A DNA stretch of 49,285 nucleotides from an uncultured Oscillospiraceae bacterium. Lineage in GTDB: Bacteria > Bacillota > Clostridia > Oscillospirales > Ruminococcaceae. Position 1 is the stretch's first letter. The number at the start of each line of letters is the position of its first letter. The DNA lies in contig CAKSGA010000004.1 in NCBI GenBank assembly GCA_934454435.1, positions 1-49,285 on the forward strand, read 5' to 3'. The notes below the pieces were generated by a model. That model did no database searches, was not told the DNA's origin, and saw only the letters and a list, made by a program, of their open reading frames with translations. The position numbers and the translations under genes are program-made. Shown piece after piece: positions 9,326 through 17,694 of the stretch.

Positions 9326-9563
9326 GTGTTATTTGAAATTTGTGCAGAGTTTTCGGATTTTTTTGCTTTTTGGCTGTTTTCACAAATTTATTGCAACATT
9401 GGAAGTGTGCTTCTTGCAAAAATAACATTTCCGACTTTATATCTTCCGGACAAGCAGCAAAACGGCGCCAGGTTAGTTTATTCTAATTCATATAATATGG
9501 CAGTAATGGGAATGGTTATGCGTAAAAATGAAAGATTGCTCAGTAAAAACTTGCAAAAACCTC
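9326..9563. other. AT-rich intergenic stretch without a recognised feature
   Basis: About 240 bases between the divergent gatCAB and glutamate synthase promoters. It holds short open frames without convincing ribosome binding sites and no hairpin or repeat that I could support. Confidence 0.5.
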
Positions 9564-9592
9564 TTGACAAACTTGTCGTGTAGTGCTATAAT
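9564..9592 (+). promoter_or_regulatory. promoter of the glutamate synthase operon
   Basis: A perfect consensus promoter: TTGACA (9564-9569), 17 bp, TATAAT (9587-9592). It gives a leader of about 230 bases before the first ATG at 9829. Confidence 0.9.
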
Positions 9593-9599
9593 AGGGACG

Positions 9600-9828
9600 T
9601 AAATTAAACACGGATAAAAACGTTAGTGCCCGGGCACAAACGTTCCGTGGGATATCGCAGGCGAAACGGCGGGTGTGCAACTTATGCCAGCACGATGTTT
9701 CATCAGAGGATATCCTGAAATATGTATACCGAAAGACAAACCGGCTCAGCGCTGCGCCGAATGACGCAGTTTCCGGCGGATTTCCTGCCGGAACTTGTTT
9801 TTCTGAGTCAAATTTAAGGAGTGAGCTT
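9600..9828 (+). promoter_or_regulatory. structured leader with candidate dual-hairpin ANTAR target
   Basis: The leader has a strong 5' hairpin (9620-9645; AACGTT arms around GTGCCCGGGCAC). Just before the terminator at 9771-9802 are two small hairpins with six-base loops: 9723-9738, loop ACCGAA, and 9742-9759, loop AGCGCT. Both loops carry A at position 1 and G at position 4, the two invariant loop bases described for RNA targets of ANTAR proteins, and both stems have one mismatch next to the closing pair. The operon's last gene encodes an ANTAR protein. The hairpins are seen in sequence; their role is inference. Confidence 0.55.
9771..9802 (+). terminator. intrinsic terminator inside the leader (attenuator)
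   Basis: A 7-bp GC-rich stem TTCCGGC (9771-9777) with GCCGGAA (9787-9793), extendable by G-U and G-C pairs, followed by CTTGTTTTT. It lies 26 bases before the first gene, so it would stop transcription unless prevented. Confidence 0.7.
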
Positions 9829-10920
9829 ATGTTAAAGAAAGAGGGAGAAACCAGGATCCCTGCAGGCTGCGCTATCTCGGGCTTCATCAACAGAAGCGGC
9901 AGGAGGACCAACGGCAGCGTGATAGTAAACTCTATCGCCTGTATGCATGACCGTTCAAACGGTCTGGGAGGCGGCTACGCAGGCTACGGCATATATCCGG
10001 AGTACAAGGATCAGTATGCGTTCCACGTTTTCTACGACTCCAACGAAGCAAGGATCAAGACAGAGGCTTTCATCGACAGGCACTTTGACGTCATAAACCT
10101 CTCCCGTATCCCCACCAGAAAGCACCCGAACATCACTGACGAGCCGCTCATCTGGCGCTACTTCGTGAACCCTCTTCCCACAAAGCTCGAGGAAAGCCAG
10201 CTCGATGAGCGCACTTATGTCGCACGCTGCGTCATCAAGATCAACGACAAGATTGACGGCGCCTACGTTTTCTCCAGTGGAAAGAACATGGGCGTATTCA
10301 AGGCCGTGGGCTATCCCGAGGACGTCGGTCAGTTCTACAGGCTTGACGAGTACGACGGCTGGGCATGGACCGTCCACGGACGTTACCCGACAAACACTCC
10401 CGGCTGGTGGGGCGGCGCACACCCGTTCGCACTGCTGGATTACACGATAGTACACAACGGCGAGATCTCCTCCTATGACGCCAACCGGCGCTTCATCGAG
10501 ATGTTCGGCTACAAGTGCAACCTGCTGACCGATACCGAGGTGATCACATACATCATCGACTATCTCCACCGCCGCCTGGGAATGCCGCTGGAGGACGTTG
10601 CAAAGGTCATCGCAGCGCCATTCTGGAGCGAAATAGACTCCGGCAGGTTCAGCCCGGAGGAAACAGCGAAGATACGCCATTTCAGAAACGTTTATTCCAG
10701 CCTGCTCATCACAGGTCCCTTCTCGATAATACTCGGCTTCAACAACGGACTCATGGCGCTGAACGACAGACTGAAGCTCCGCTCCATGGTAGCTGCCGAA
10801 AAGGGCGACACGGTCTACATCTCCAGTGAGGAATGCTCCATCAGGACGATGTCCCCGGACGTTGACCGCATCTGGAGCCCCCGTGGCGGAGAGCCGATAA
10901 TCGTTACACTCGACAAATAA
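9829..10920 (+). CDS. glutamate synthase, class II glutamine amidotransferase domain (separate subunit)
   Basis: 363 residues. The glutaminase part of a split glutamate synthase: the predicted nucleophile is C14 in RIPAGCAISGF, exposed after removal of a short propeptide. ARCVIKIND, the HGRYPTNTPGWWGGAHPF loop and HNGEISSYDANRRF are Ntn-fold GltB hallmarks. ATG 9829 is used because AAGGAG lies at 9816-9821 and everything upstream in frame is leader. It is the first gene of a six-gene operon whose other members provide the FMN/Fe-S synthase, ferredoxin, flavin reductase and GXGXG parts. Confidence 0.88.
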   Translation: MLKKEGETRIPAGCAISGFINRSGRRTNGSVIVNSIACMHDRSNGLGGGYAGYGIYPEYKDQYAFHVFYDSNEARIKTEAFIDRHFDVINLSRIPTRKHPNITDEPLIWRYFVNPLPTKLEESQLDERTYVARCVIKINDKIDGAYVFSSGKNMGVFKAVGYPEDVGQFYRLDEYDGWAWTVHGRYPTNTPGWWGGAHPFALLDYTIVHNGEISSYDANRRFIEMFGYKCNLLTDTEVITYIIDYLHRRLGMPLEDVAKVIAAPFWSEIDSGRFSPEETAKIRHFRNVYSSLLITGPFSIILGFNNGLMALNDRLKLRSMVAAEKGDTVYISSEECSIRTMSPDVDRIWSPRGGEPIIVTLDK

Positions 10921-10953
10921 TGTGATAGAGCAGAATTGAAAGGAAGGTCCCAA

Positions 10954-12459
10954 GTGGCTATTAATTATATGAACCCGCTGTTTGAGGTGGTGCGCAATTA
11001 CGACCGCTGCATAAAGTGCCGTGTCTGTGAGCGCCAGTGCGCCAACGAGGTGCACCATTACGATCCCGACCTCGACAAGATGGTCGCAGACGAAACAAGC
11101 TGCGTTGACTGTCAGCGCTGCGTTACGCTCTGCCCTACAAAAGCGCTGAAGATAAGAAAGAACGAGAACGAGTTCCGTGAGAACGGCAACTGGAGCCAGC
11201 AGGTAATGGACGAGGTATACAAGCAGGCAGGCTCCGGCGGAGTGCTGCTCTCTGCGATGGGCAACCCGAGGGAGTACCCGGTATACTGGGACAAGATACT
11301 GCTGAACGCTTCCCAGGTGACCAACCCGCCTATCGACCCCCTGCGTGAACCGATGGAAACCAAGACGTTCCTCGGCAAGAAGGAGCAGGAGATACACTAC
11401 GACAAGAACGGAAAGGCAGAGTTCCCGCACAACCCGTATCTGGAGCTCGATGTGCCGATAATGTTCTCGGCGATGTCTTTCGGTTCTATTTCAAAGAATG
11501 CTCATGAGTCCCTCGCAAGAGCCGCTCAGGAGCTAGGTACATATTATAATACCGGTGAGGGCGGTCTGCACAAGGACTTCTACAAGTACGGTCCCAACAC
11601 CATATGCCAGGTCGCTTCCGGACGTTTCGGCGTGTTCAAGGATTACCTCGACACCGGCGCCGCTATCGAGATCAAGATGGGTCAGGGTGCTAAGCCAGGT
11701 ATCGGCGGACATCTCCCCGGCATGAAGATAAACGAGGAGATCTCCAGAACACGTATGATCCCCAAGGGCACCGATGCCATCTCCCCCGCCCCGCACCACG
11801 ATATCTACTCCATCGAGGATCTCCGCCAGCTGGTTCTCTCCCTCAAGGAAGCCACCGACTGGAAGAAGCCCGTTATCGTTAAGATAGCAGCCGTTCACAA
11901 TGTTGCCGCCATCGCTTCCGGTATTGCAAGAAGCGGCGCTGACATCATCGCCATCGACGGCTACAGAGGCGGCACCGGCGCAGCTCCCACAAGGATCCGT
12001 GACAACGTCGGTATCCCGATAGAGCTCGCACTGGCAAGCGTTGACCAGAGGCTCCGTGACGAGGGTATCAGAAACAATATCTCCATCGTTGTAGGAGGTT
12101 CCATCAGAAGCAGTGCCGATGTCGTAAAGGCAGTTGCGCTCGGTGCGGACGCCGTATATATTGCAACTGCTGCGCTGCTCTCCATGGGCTGCCACCTCTG
12201 CAGGAGCTGCAACACCGGCAAGTGCAACTGGGGTATCGCTACCCAGCGTGAGGACCTTGTAAAGCGTCTTAACCCCGATATCGCATACAAGCGCCTTGTG
12301 AACCTTGTTCATGCGTGGGACCACGAGATCAAGGAAATGATGGGCGGCATGGGTATCAACTCCCTGGAGTCCCTCAGGGGCAACAGACTTATGCTCCGTG
12401 GCATAGGGCTCAATCAGAAGGAGCTCGATATCCTCGGCATCATGCACGCAGGTGAATAA
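10954..12459 (+). CDS. glutamate synthase, FMN-binding domain with N-terminal ferredoxin module
   Basis: About 501 residues from GTG 10954, chosen for AAAGGAAGG at 10939-10947; an in-frame TTG at 10936 is less likely. The N-terminus carries two [4Fe-4S] motifs (CIKCRVCERQC and CVDCQRCVTLCP). The glutamate synthase barrel follows, with MSFGSISKNAH, GEGG, IKMGQGAKPGIGGHLPG and DGYRGGTGAAP. GCHLCRSCNTGKC near the end fits the cluster-binding cysteines. It reduces 2-oxoglutarate plus ammonia to glutamate. This is the archaeal/clostridial split type. Confidence 0.92.
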   Translation: MAINYMNPLFEVVRNYDRCIKCRVCERQCANEVHHYDPDLDKMVADETSCVDCQRCVTLCPTKALKIRKNENEFRENGNWSQQVMDEVYKQAGSGGVLLSAMGNPREYPVYWDKILLNASQVTNPPIDPLREPMETKTFLGKKEQEIHYDKNGKAEFPHNPYLELDVPIMFSAMSFGSISKNAHESLARAAQELGTYYNTGEGGLHKDFYKYGPNTICQVASGRFGVFKDYLDTGAAIEIKMGQGAKPGIGGHLPGMKINEEISRTRMIPKGTDAISPAPHHDIYSIEDLRQLVLSLKEATDWKKPVIVKIAAVHNVAAIASGIARSGADIIAIDGYRGGTGAAPTRIRDNVGIPIELALASVDQRLRDEGIRNNISIVVGGSIRSSADVVKAVALGADAVYIATAALLSMGCHLCRSCNTGKCNWGIATQREDLVKRLNPDIAYKRLVNLVHAWDHEIKEMMGGMGINSLESLRGNRLMLRGIGLNQKELDILGIMHAGE

Positions 12460-12493
12460 ACACTGACACTGCTCGAAAGGAATGGTCATAACA

Positions 12494-12928
12494 ATGAAAA
12501 AGGTTTATGTAAACGAGGACTGGTGTCTGGGCTGCCATCTGTGCGAGTTCACCTGTGCGGCGGCAAACAGCGGCGCTCCTGACATGATAAAGGCATTCGC
12601 AGGCGGAAAGAAGCCTGTAGCACGTATCCAGATAGAAGAGGGCGACAGGATAAACTTTGCGGTACAGTGCCGCCACTGCGATGCTCACCCCTGCGTAAAG
12701 GGCTGCATCGCCGGTGCGCTTTCCGTCCAGGACGGCGTTATCGTCTGCGATGAAGAAAAGTGCGTCGGCTGCTACACCTGCGTTCTCTCATGTCCCTACG
12801 GCGCTATCGTCATTGACGAAGCCGGGCACAAGATACGCAAGTGCGACCTCTGCACACGCAACAGCCACGGTGAGCCGGCATGCGTCAAGGCTTGCCCCAA
12901 CAACGCTATAGTTTTCGAGGAAAGGTGA
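12494..12928 (+). CDS. four-cluster 4Fe-4S ferredoxin subunit
   Basis: 144 residues from ATG 12494; an ATG at 12482 sits only one base past the AAAGG and adds four residues. Cysteine groups CLGCHLCEFTC, CRHCDAHPCVKGC, CVGCYTCVLSCP and CDLCTRNSHGEPACVKACP give four [4Fe-4S] sites, the layout of HycB/DmsB-like electron carriers. It sits between the FMN subunit and the flavin reductase, so it most likely passes electrons between them. Confidence 0.88.
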   Translation: MKKVYVNEDWCLGCHLCEFTCAAANSGAPDMIKAFAGGKKPVARIQIEEGDRINFAVQCRHCDAHPCVKGCIAGALSVQDGVIVCDEEKCVGCYTCVLSCPYGAIVIDEAGHKIRKCDLCTRNSHGEPACVKACPNNAIVFEER

Positions 12929-12938
12929 GGTGACGGAT

Positions 12939-14171
12939 ATGAACTACGTAATAATCGGCAACTCTGCTGCGGCAGTCGGAACGATCGAGGGTATCCGCCA
13001 GATAGACAAGACTGGAAAGATCACCGTGATCTCTGACGAGAAGTACCACACCTATTCCCGCCCGCTCATCTCCTACTGGCTGATGGGTAAGGTGACTGAC
13101 AAGAACATATACTACCGCAGCCCGGATTTCTACGAGAAGAACGGCGTTGAAACGCTGCTGGATACCCGTGTTACAAAGATCGACCCGGCTGCAAAGAACG
13201 TCGTTCTCTCTGACGGCAACACGGTTCCCTATGACAAGCTGATGGTTGCTACCGGCTCCAAGCCTTTCGTTCCCCCGATGAACGGAATGGACAAGATTGC
13301 CTCCTGCCACACATTCATGAGCTACGACAGCGTAAAGGCGATCAGGGCAGAGGTCAAGCCCGGAATGAAGGTGCTGATAATCGGTGCAGGCCTTATCGGT
13401 CTGAAAGCCGCAGAGGCACTCAACGAGTACAAGGCCGACATCACTGTTGTCGATATGGCGGACCGCATTCTCCCGTCCATTCTGGATATCCGTGCGGGCT
13501 CCATCATGAAGAAGCACATCGAGAGCAAGGGCACGAAATTCATTCTCGGCACCTCCGTTGACGAGTTCAGCGAGCACTCTGCGAAGCTCAAGAACGGCGC
13601 TGCTGTGGATTTCGATATGGTGATAATCGCCGTGGGCGTCCGCCCGAACACCGAGCTGATTTCTGAAGCCGGCGGCAAGGTCGAAAGGGGCATCATCTGC
13701 GACGTCACCCAGAAAACCACGCTTGACGATGTTTACGCAGCCGGTGACTGCACCGTCAGTCACGACTCCTCCGCAGACTGCGACAGAATTCTTGCGCTCC
13801 TCCCGAACGCCTACATGCAGGGCGAGGTAGCCGGAAGAAACATGGCGGGCGCTGAAACCAAGTACGAAAATGCGATACCGATGAACGCCATAGGCTTCTT
13901 CGGGCTCCACATAATCACCGCAGGAAGCTACGACGGCGAGGAATATGTCGAGGAAAACGGCAATAATTATAAAAAGCTGGTATTCAAAAACGGACTGCTC
14001 AAGGGCTTCATACTCATGGGCGATGTAAAACGTGCAGGCATCTACACCTCCATGATAAAGGAACGCATCGACCTGTCGGACGTTGACATGGAAATGCTGA
14101 AAGACAGACCTCAGATGATGATGTTCAGCAAGGCACGCAGGGAAGAGAAGCTGGGAGGAATAAAGAGATGA
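12939..14171 (+). CDS. FAD/NAD(P)-dependent oxidoreductase of the split glutamate synthase
   Basis: 410 residues from ATG 12939 (GAGGTGA at 12926-12932). The FAD loop is VIIGNSAAAVG, the NAD(P) loop VLIIGAGLIGLKAAE, and the second FAD motif VYAAGDCTV. The fold is that of rubredoxin/nitrite-reductase-type flavin reductases. It should feed electrons from NAD(P)H to the ferredoxin subunit. It overlaps the next gene by ATGA at 14168. Confidence 0.88.
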   Translation: MNYVIIGNSAAAVGTIEGIRQIDKTGKITVISDEKYHTYSRPLISYWLMGKVTDKNIYYRSPDFYEKNGVETLLDTRVTKIDPAAKNVVLSDGNTVPYDKLMVATGSKPFVPPMNGMDKIASCHTFMSYDSVKAIRAEVKPGMKVLIIGAGLIGLKAAEALNEYKADITVVDMADRILPSILDIRAGSIMKKHIESKGTKFILGTSVDEFSEHSAKLKNGAAVDFDMVIIAVGVRPNTELISEAGGKVERGIICDVTQKTTLDDVYAAGDCTVSHDSSADCDRILALLPNAYMQGEVAGRNMAGAETKYENAIPMNAIGFFGLHIITAGSYDGEEYVEENGNNYKKLVFKNGLLKGFILMGDVKRAGIYTSMIKERIDLSDVDMEMLKDRPQMMMFSKARREEKLGGIKR

Positions 14172-14890
14172 TCATTGACGCAAAAAACATGCAGTACGCA
14201 GAGCTGAATAAGATGATCAGGGACTCTGACGAGCAGAAGTTCACGCTTGAAAACGTGCTGGGACAGAGATACATCGGCGCAGGTCTTTCCGGCAAGGAGA
14301 TACTCATAAAAGGGACCCCCGGCAATGCGCTTGGTGCGTACCTCAACGGCGCCAAGATAAGCGTCCACGGCAACGCCCAGGACGCCACCGGCGACACCAT
14401 GAATGACGGCGCTATCATAATCCACGGCAACAGCGGTGATACCACCGGCTATGCAATGCGTTCCGGCGAGATATACGTCCAGGGCAACGCAGGCTACCGT
14501 GTAGGTATCCACATGAAGAGCTATCAGGACATGTTCCCGACCATCGTCATCGGCGGCAAGGTCGGCGACTTCCTCGGCGAGTACCAGGCGGGAGGTATCA
14601 TCGTAGTCCTGGGTATCGGCGTTGAGGGCTGCCCGGTGGGACATTTCTGCGGCACCGGAATGCACGGCGGCGAGATGTTCATTCGCAGCGATGTTATGCC
14701 CAAGGGACTTCCCGTACAGGTATGCTGCACAGTCGCAACGGCTGAGGAGAAAGAGTCCATCAGGCACTATGTAGAGCGCTTCACAAAACATTTCGGCAAC
14801 GATGCTGACACACTGCTGAACTCTAATTTCTTCAAGCTGACTCCGAACTCCGCAAGCCCCTACAAGCAGCTTTACGTCAACAATCTGTGA
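14168..14890 (+). CDS. glutamate synthase GXGXG (alpha subunit C-terminal) domain protein
   Basis: 240 residues of right-handed beta-helix with repeated G-x-G-N turns (VHGNAQDATGDTMNDG, IHGNSGDTTGYAM, VQGNAGYRVG), the GltB C-terminal structural domain as a free protein. Four-base overlap with the reductase gene. It completes the set of separate glutamate synthase parts. Confidence 0.9.
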   Translation: MIIDAKNMQYAELNKMIRDSDEQKFTLENVLGQRYIGAGLSGKEILIKGTPGNALGAYLNGAKISVHGNAQDATGDTMNDGAIIIHGNSGDTTGYAMRSGEIYVQGNAGYRVGIHMKSYQDMFPTIVIGGKVGDFLGEYQAGGIIVVLGIGVEGCPVGHFCGTGMHGGEMFIRSDVMPKGLPVQVCCTVATAEEKESIRHYVERFTKHFGNDADTLLNSNFFKLTPNSASPYKQLYVNNL

Positions 14891-14929
14891 TAACCATTCC
14901 CTATTATACCTGAAAGTGAGGTCGCACGC

Positions 14930-15505
14930 ATGAAAAAGATATTCATCAATGCCAAAACCGAGATGATCTGCGGCAGTATCGCCGCTGCGCTGGAGGACGC
15001 CGGCGCTGAGATCACCAGCTGCTTTGACGATGAAGCGGCTGCTGCGGCTGAGCTTTCGGGCTATGACATGGTGATAGTATCCACGCCGCTGCGAACAGAC
15101 TTTGGTCTGAACTGGGTAGCGCAGATACGCAGCCGTACGGACGCAGTGATAATCGTCATAGCAAAGACAGAGATAGCAGACGAAGTGCAGAACCGCATAA
15201 AATTCACCGGCGCATACGTCCTGCCAAGGCCCTTTACGAAGCAGGCTCTTCTCCAGACCATAAGAATGGCGGAGATGACCCGGGAAAGCCTGCTGCGGCT
15301 GGAGCAGGAAAAATCCAAGCTCACGAAGCAGCTTGAGGACACCAAGACCATCGACCGTGCAAAGTGCTGCCTTATCCAGTACCTTAATCTCACCGAAAAC
15401 CAGGCGCACCGACACATACAGAAGCTGGCGATGGACACCCGTCGCACTCAGCGTGAGATAGCTGACGATATCCTCACCACATACAGCGGCATGACCAACG
15501 TGTAA
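14930..15505 (+). CDS. ANTAR-domain RNA-binding antiterminator with degenerate receiver
   Basis: 191 residues. Residues 1-115 fold like a receiver, but the phosphorylation chemistry is missing: the acidic pair after strand 1 is N7-A8, the phospho-aspartate position is S51 (YDMVIVSTPL), and the conserved lysine is R100. A coiled helix leads to a C-terminal ANTAR domain (about 131-187; KTIDRAKCCLIQYLNLTENQAH, RRTQREIADDIL). Such proteins bind dual-hairpin RNA and prevent termination. Being last in the glutamate synthase operon it is the obvious candidate to act on the leader at 9600-9828. No kinase gene is nearby, so control by a ligand or partner protein is likely. Confidence 0.9.
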   Translation: MKKIFINAKTEMICGSIAAALEDAGAEITSCFDDEAAAAAELSGYDMVIVSTPLRTDFGLNWVAQIRSRTDAVIIVIAKTEIADEVQNRIKFTGAYVLPRPFTKQALLQTIRMAEMTRESLLRLEQEKSKLTKQLEDTKTIDRAKCCLIQYLNLTENQAHRHIQKLAMDTRRTQREIADDILTTYSGMTNV

Positions 15506-15515
15506 GAACAAATGA

Positions 15516-15556
15516 AAAGCAGGGACTGTAAAATTCACAGTCCCTGCTTTGTTTTA
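15516..15556. terminator. strong bidirectional terminator after the glutamate synthase operon
   Basis: A perfect 14-bp stem (15516-15529 with 15537-15550), seven-base loop, then GTTTTATT on the plus strand and a T-rich 3' flank on the minus strand. It serves the operon and the convergent SGNH lipoprotein gene. Confidence 0.9.
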
Positions 15557-16747
15557 TTCGACTGGTATCTCTACGATCTCCGTAGCGGTGGAGTCGGTGG
15601 TTTTTTCGTCCGGCTCTATCTCGACCGGGTCGGGCGTGGTTGGCTCCGTTGTGGTCTTTGATGGCTTCGTTGTCTTGGCGGGTTTGGTGGTCTTTGCCGG
15701 CTTGGTAGTCTTTGCCGGCTTGGTCGTTTTCCCGGTGGTTGCACTGGTTGTGCTCTCCGGGATTTCCGGCTCGGCCGTGACAGGCGTCTGACTTCCCGAG
15801 GTGTCCGCCGTTGTTTCCGCCGGGATCATGGGCTCTGCGCCGTCAGTGGGCTTGGTACCGTCCCAGAGTCCGGCTTCCATCAGCGCACGGTGCATCTCCC
15901 ACAGAGCTATGTAGTAGCAGTAGGGCCCGAGGTGCACTCCATCGCCGGAGTGAAGGCAGGTGCGCAGCTTCCCGTCCTCGTTCTTGAGGTACTGACCGAA
16001 ATCCACGAAATGCACCCTCTCCGGGAACTCATTCTCAATGAACTTCCTCATCTCATCATTGAAGCTGTCAATGACGCTGTTTGCGCAGAACTTACTGCAC
16101 ACCGGAGTTATCGCAGCAACGAAAACATCGGCATCGCTCCCGTCAAGCGTTGCCTGAATGACCTTGCGGTAGTTATCACAGTAGGTCTGCTCATACACCA
16201 TGTTGACATCGTTCATACCCATCGAGAGCAGGACGTACCGGGGCTTGCAGGCTTTCAGTACCTGGTCATAGGTCTGATCCTCCTTACCACGGAACTTGAA
16301 CGTGTAGTCAAAAAAGCTGCGGGAACCGAGATTTCCCTTTGCAGCGACATGCTCCCGGGGAACTATGCCGTACTCTGCAAATCCGCTGCAAATGCTGTCC
16401 CCCACGAACAGCGAATAATCCACGAAGCTCAGTTCCTCTTCGCTCAGGTCGAACTGATCATGCACTTCGCTGTAGAAAATGTCAAAATCACTGTCAGCGT
16501 CCGGCGTGGTAGTGACCTCAGCAGTTGGGACCTGAACCGTCGTTGCTGTCATGCTGCCAGACTCGGCAGGTTTTATCTCCGGTGCGGAAACAGCGGGCGC
16601 CGTATCTCCGGTGGCAGTAATTGCAGTACTCGTCACAAGGTCCTGCATAGAAGCGCTGCCGCTGCTTTCCGGCTTCCTGTCGGGTGAGGAACAGCCGCTC
16701 AGCAGCACGCACGCCGCCAGCGCAGCAGTGTATATTCTGTATTTCAT
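15554..16747 (-). CDS. secreted SGNH/GDSL-family hydrolase lipoprotein
   Basis: 397 residues. A lipobox ends at C19 (LLSGC). After a Thr/Ser-rich linker the SGNH blocks are visible: block I FVGDSICSG (nucleophile Ser), block III GMNDV, block V DGVHLG with the catalytic Asp/His. The C-terminal 100 residues are a low-complexity Thr/Pro/Lys tail with four tandem K-T-T-K-P-[AS] units, probably a cell-wall spanning spacer. Likely an esterase or acetylxylan/peptidoglycan O-deacetylase; substrate unknown. Confidence 0.85.
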   Translation of the reverse strand: MKYRIYTAALAACVLLSGCSSPDRKPESSGSASMQDLVTSTAITATGDTAPAVSAPEIKPAESGSMTATTVQVPTAEVTTTPDADSDFDIFYSEVHDQFDLSEEELSFVDYSLFVGDSICSGFAEYGIVPREHVAAKGNLGSRSFFDYTFKFRGKEDQTYDQVLKACKPRYVLLSMGMNDVNMVYEQTYCDNYRKVIQATLDGSDADVFVAAITPVCSKFCANSVIDSFNDEMRKFIENEFPERVHFVDFGQYLKNEDGKLRTCLHSGDGVHLGPYCYYIALWEMHRALMEAGLWDGTKPTDGAEPMIPAETTADTSGSQTPVTAEPEIPESTTSATTGKTTKPAKTTKPAKTTKPAKTTKPSKTTTEPTTPDPVEIEPDEKTTDSTATEIVEIPVE

Positions 16748-16839
16748 TTATATATCAAATCCTTCTGGATGGAAAATTCAAATCAGAGGCTGCCGTAAAA
16801 TGCCGCAATTCGGCAGAACTGGATAAAAAACGCAGCCAT

Positions 16840-16878
16840 GAAAAGCAAACAGACGCCCATATATCCAACACGGGCGTC
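16840..16878 (-). terminator. terminator of the SCP2 gene
   Basis: GACGCCC (16852-16858) pairs with GGGCGTC (16872-16878); on the minus strand the stem is followed by TGTTTGCTTTT. Confidence 0.75.
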
Positions 16879-16897
16879 CGTATATTTCTGTTGAAAA

Positions 16898-17455
16898 TTA
16901 CTTCTTGCCGTGCTTCTTTGCTGCGGGCTTCTTGGGAGCAGGAGCAGCAGCCTTGGGAGCAGGTGCAGGCGCAGCCTTGACCTCGGGCTTCTTCTCAGCA
17001 ACAGCAACGGGCTTTTCCTCAGCCTTCTTCTCGGCTGCAGGTGCTGCCTTCTTTTCAGCAGCCGGGGCAGGAGCAGGCTTTTTCTCTGCAGCGGGCTTCT
17101 TTTCAGCGACGGGCTTCTTCTCTGCCTTCTTTGCAGGAACCAGCGGCTCAAGAGCCAGGAACTTTGCGATATCGCCGTCAACCTTTACAAGACCCTCTGC
17201 AACAGCCTTGTCGAATGAGATCTCGCCAGCAAACAGCTTGTCGATGTTCTCAGCGGAGCCTGTAACGTTTACCTGGAGGTCGTCATAGTGATAAGGAGCA
17301 ACAGTAAGAACGCCGTCCTTTACCTCGACATAAACATCTCCGTCCTCTTCAAGGATCGTGAAGTTAGCAACAACAAGGTCCTCATACTTCTTAGCCTTAG
17401 CCTTGCTTCCCTTGAGATAACCATTGATCTTTTCAGCGAGTTCTGTATTTGTCAT
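16898..17455 (-). CDS. SCP2-like sterol/lipid-transfer domain protein with Ala/Lys/Pro-rich tail
   Basis: 185 residues from ATG 17455 (AGGAGG at 17465-17470); an in-frame extension upstream falls in the leader. Residues 1-105 resemble the SCP2 lipid-binding fold (DLQVNVTGSAENIDKLFAGE, AVAEGLVKVDGDIAKFLAL). The last 80 residues are a repetitive AEKKP/APAP tail ending KKHGKK, strongly basic and histone-H1-like. SCP2 domains bind hydrophobic molecules; what the basic tail contacts (nucleic acid, membrane or wall polymer) is unknown. Confidence 0.8.
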   Translation of the reverse strand: MTNTELAEKINGYLKGSKAKAKKYEDLVVANFTILEEDGDVYVEVKDGVLTVAPYHYDDLQVNVTGSAENIDKLFAGEISFDKAVAEGLVKVDGDIAKFLALEPLVPAKKAEKKPVAEKKPAAEKKPAPAPAAEKKAAPAAEKKAEEKPVAVAEKKPEVKAAPAPAPKAAAPAPKKPAAKKHGKK

Positions 17456-17568
17456 GATAGAAACCTCCTGTGGATTGCACCGGTCACCCGGATACATTAC
17501 GCCATCCCCCTAACGGGCGACAGTTTTATTCAACAGCGGACCAGCGCTGTCTATTTCTTCTCTATGTA

Positions 17569-17597
17569 AGTATAACATATCCTATTCCGTATTGCAA
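17569..17597 (-). promoter_or_regulatory. promoter of the SCP2 gene
   Basis: Minus strand TTGCAA (17597-17592), 17 bp, TATACT (17574-17569). The same two hexamers occur at the speD promoter. It leaves a leader of about 105 bases. Confidence 0.75.
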
Positions 17598-17694
17598 TAG
17601 GCATTTTCTATAAATTTACATAGAAAACCGCATAATTTTCAGCGGAAAAATATAAATCAGCACAAAGAGGTCCCACGTTTTCACAGTAGTTCGA

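Noticed and set aside
9600..9828. Glutamine riboswitch in the glutamate synthase leader
   Set aside because: I could not find the conserved glutamine aptamer core; the dual hexaloop hairpins with the ANTAR gene in the operon fit better.
17456..17562. Riboswitch in the 105-base leader of the SCP2 gene
   Set aside because: Only a CCGG/CCGG mini-hairpin and no match to a known aptamer; too little to call.
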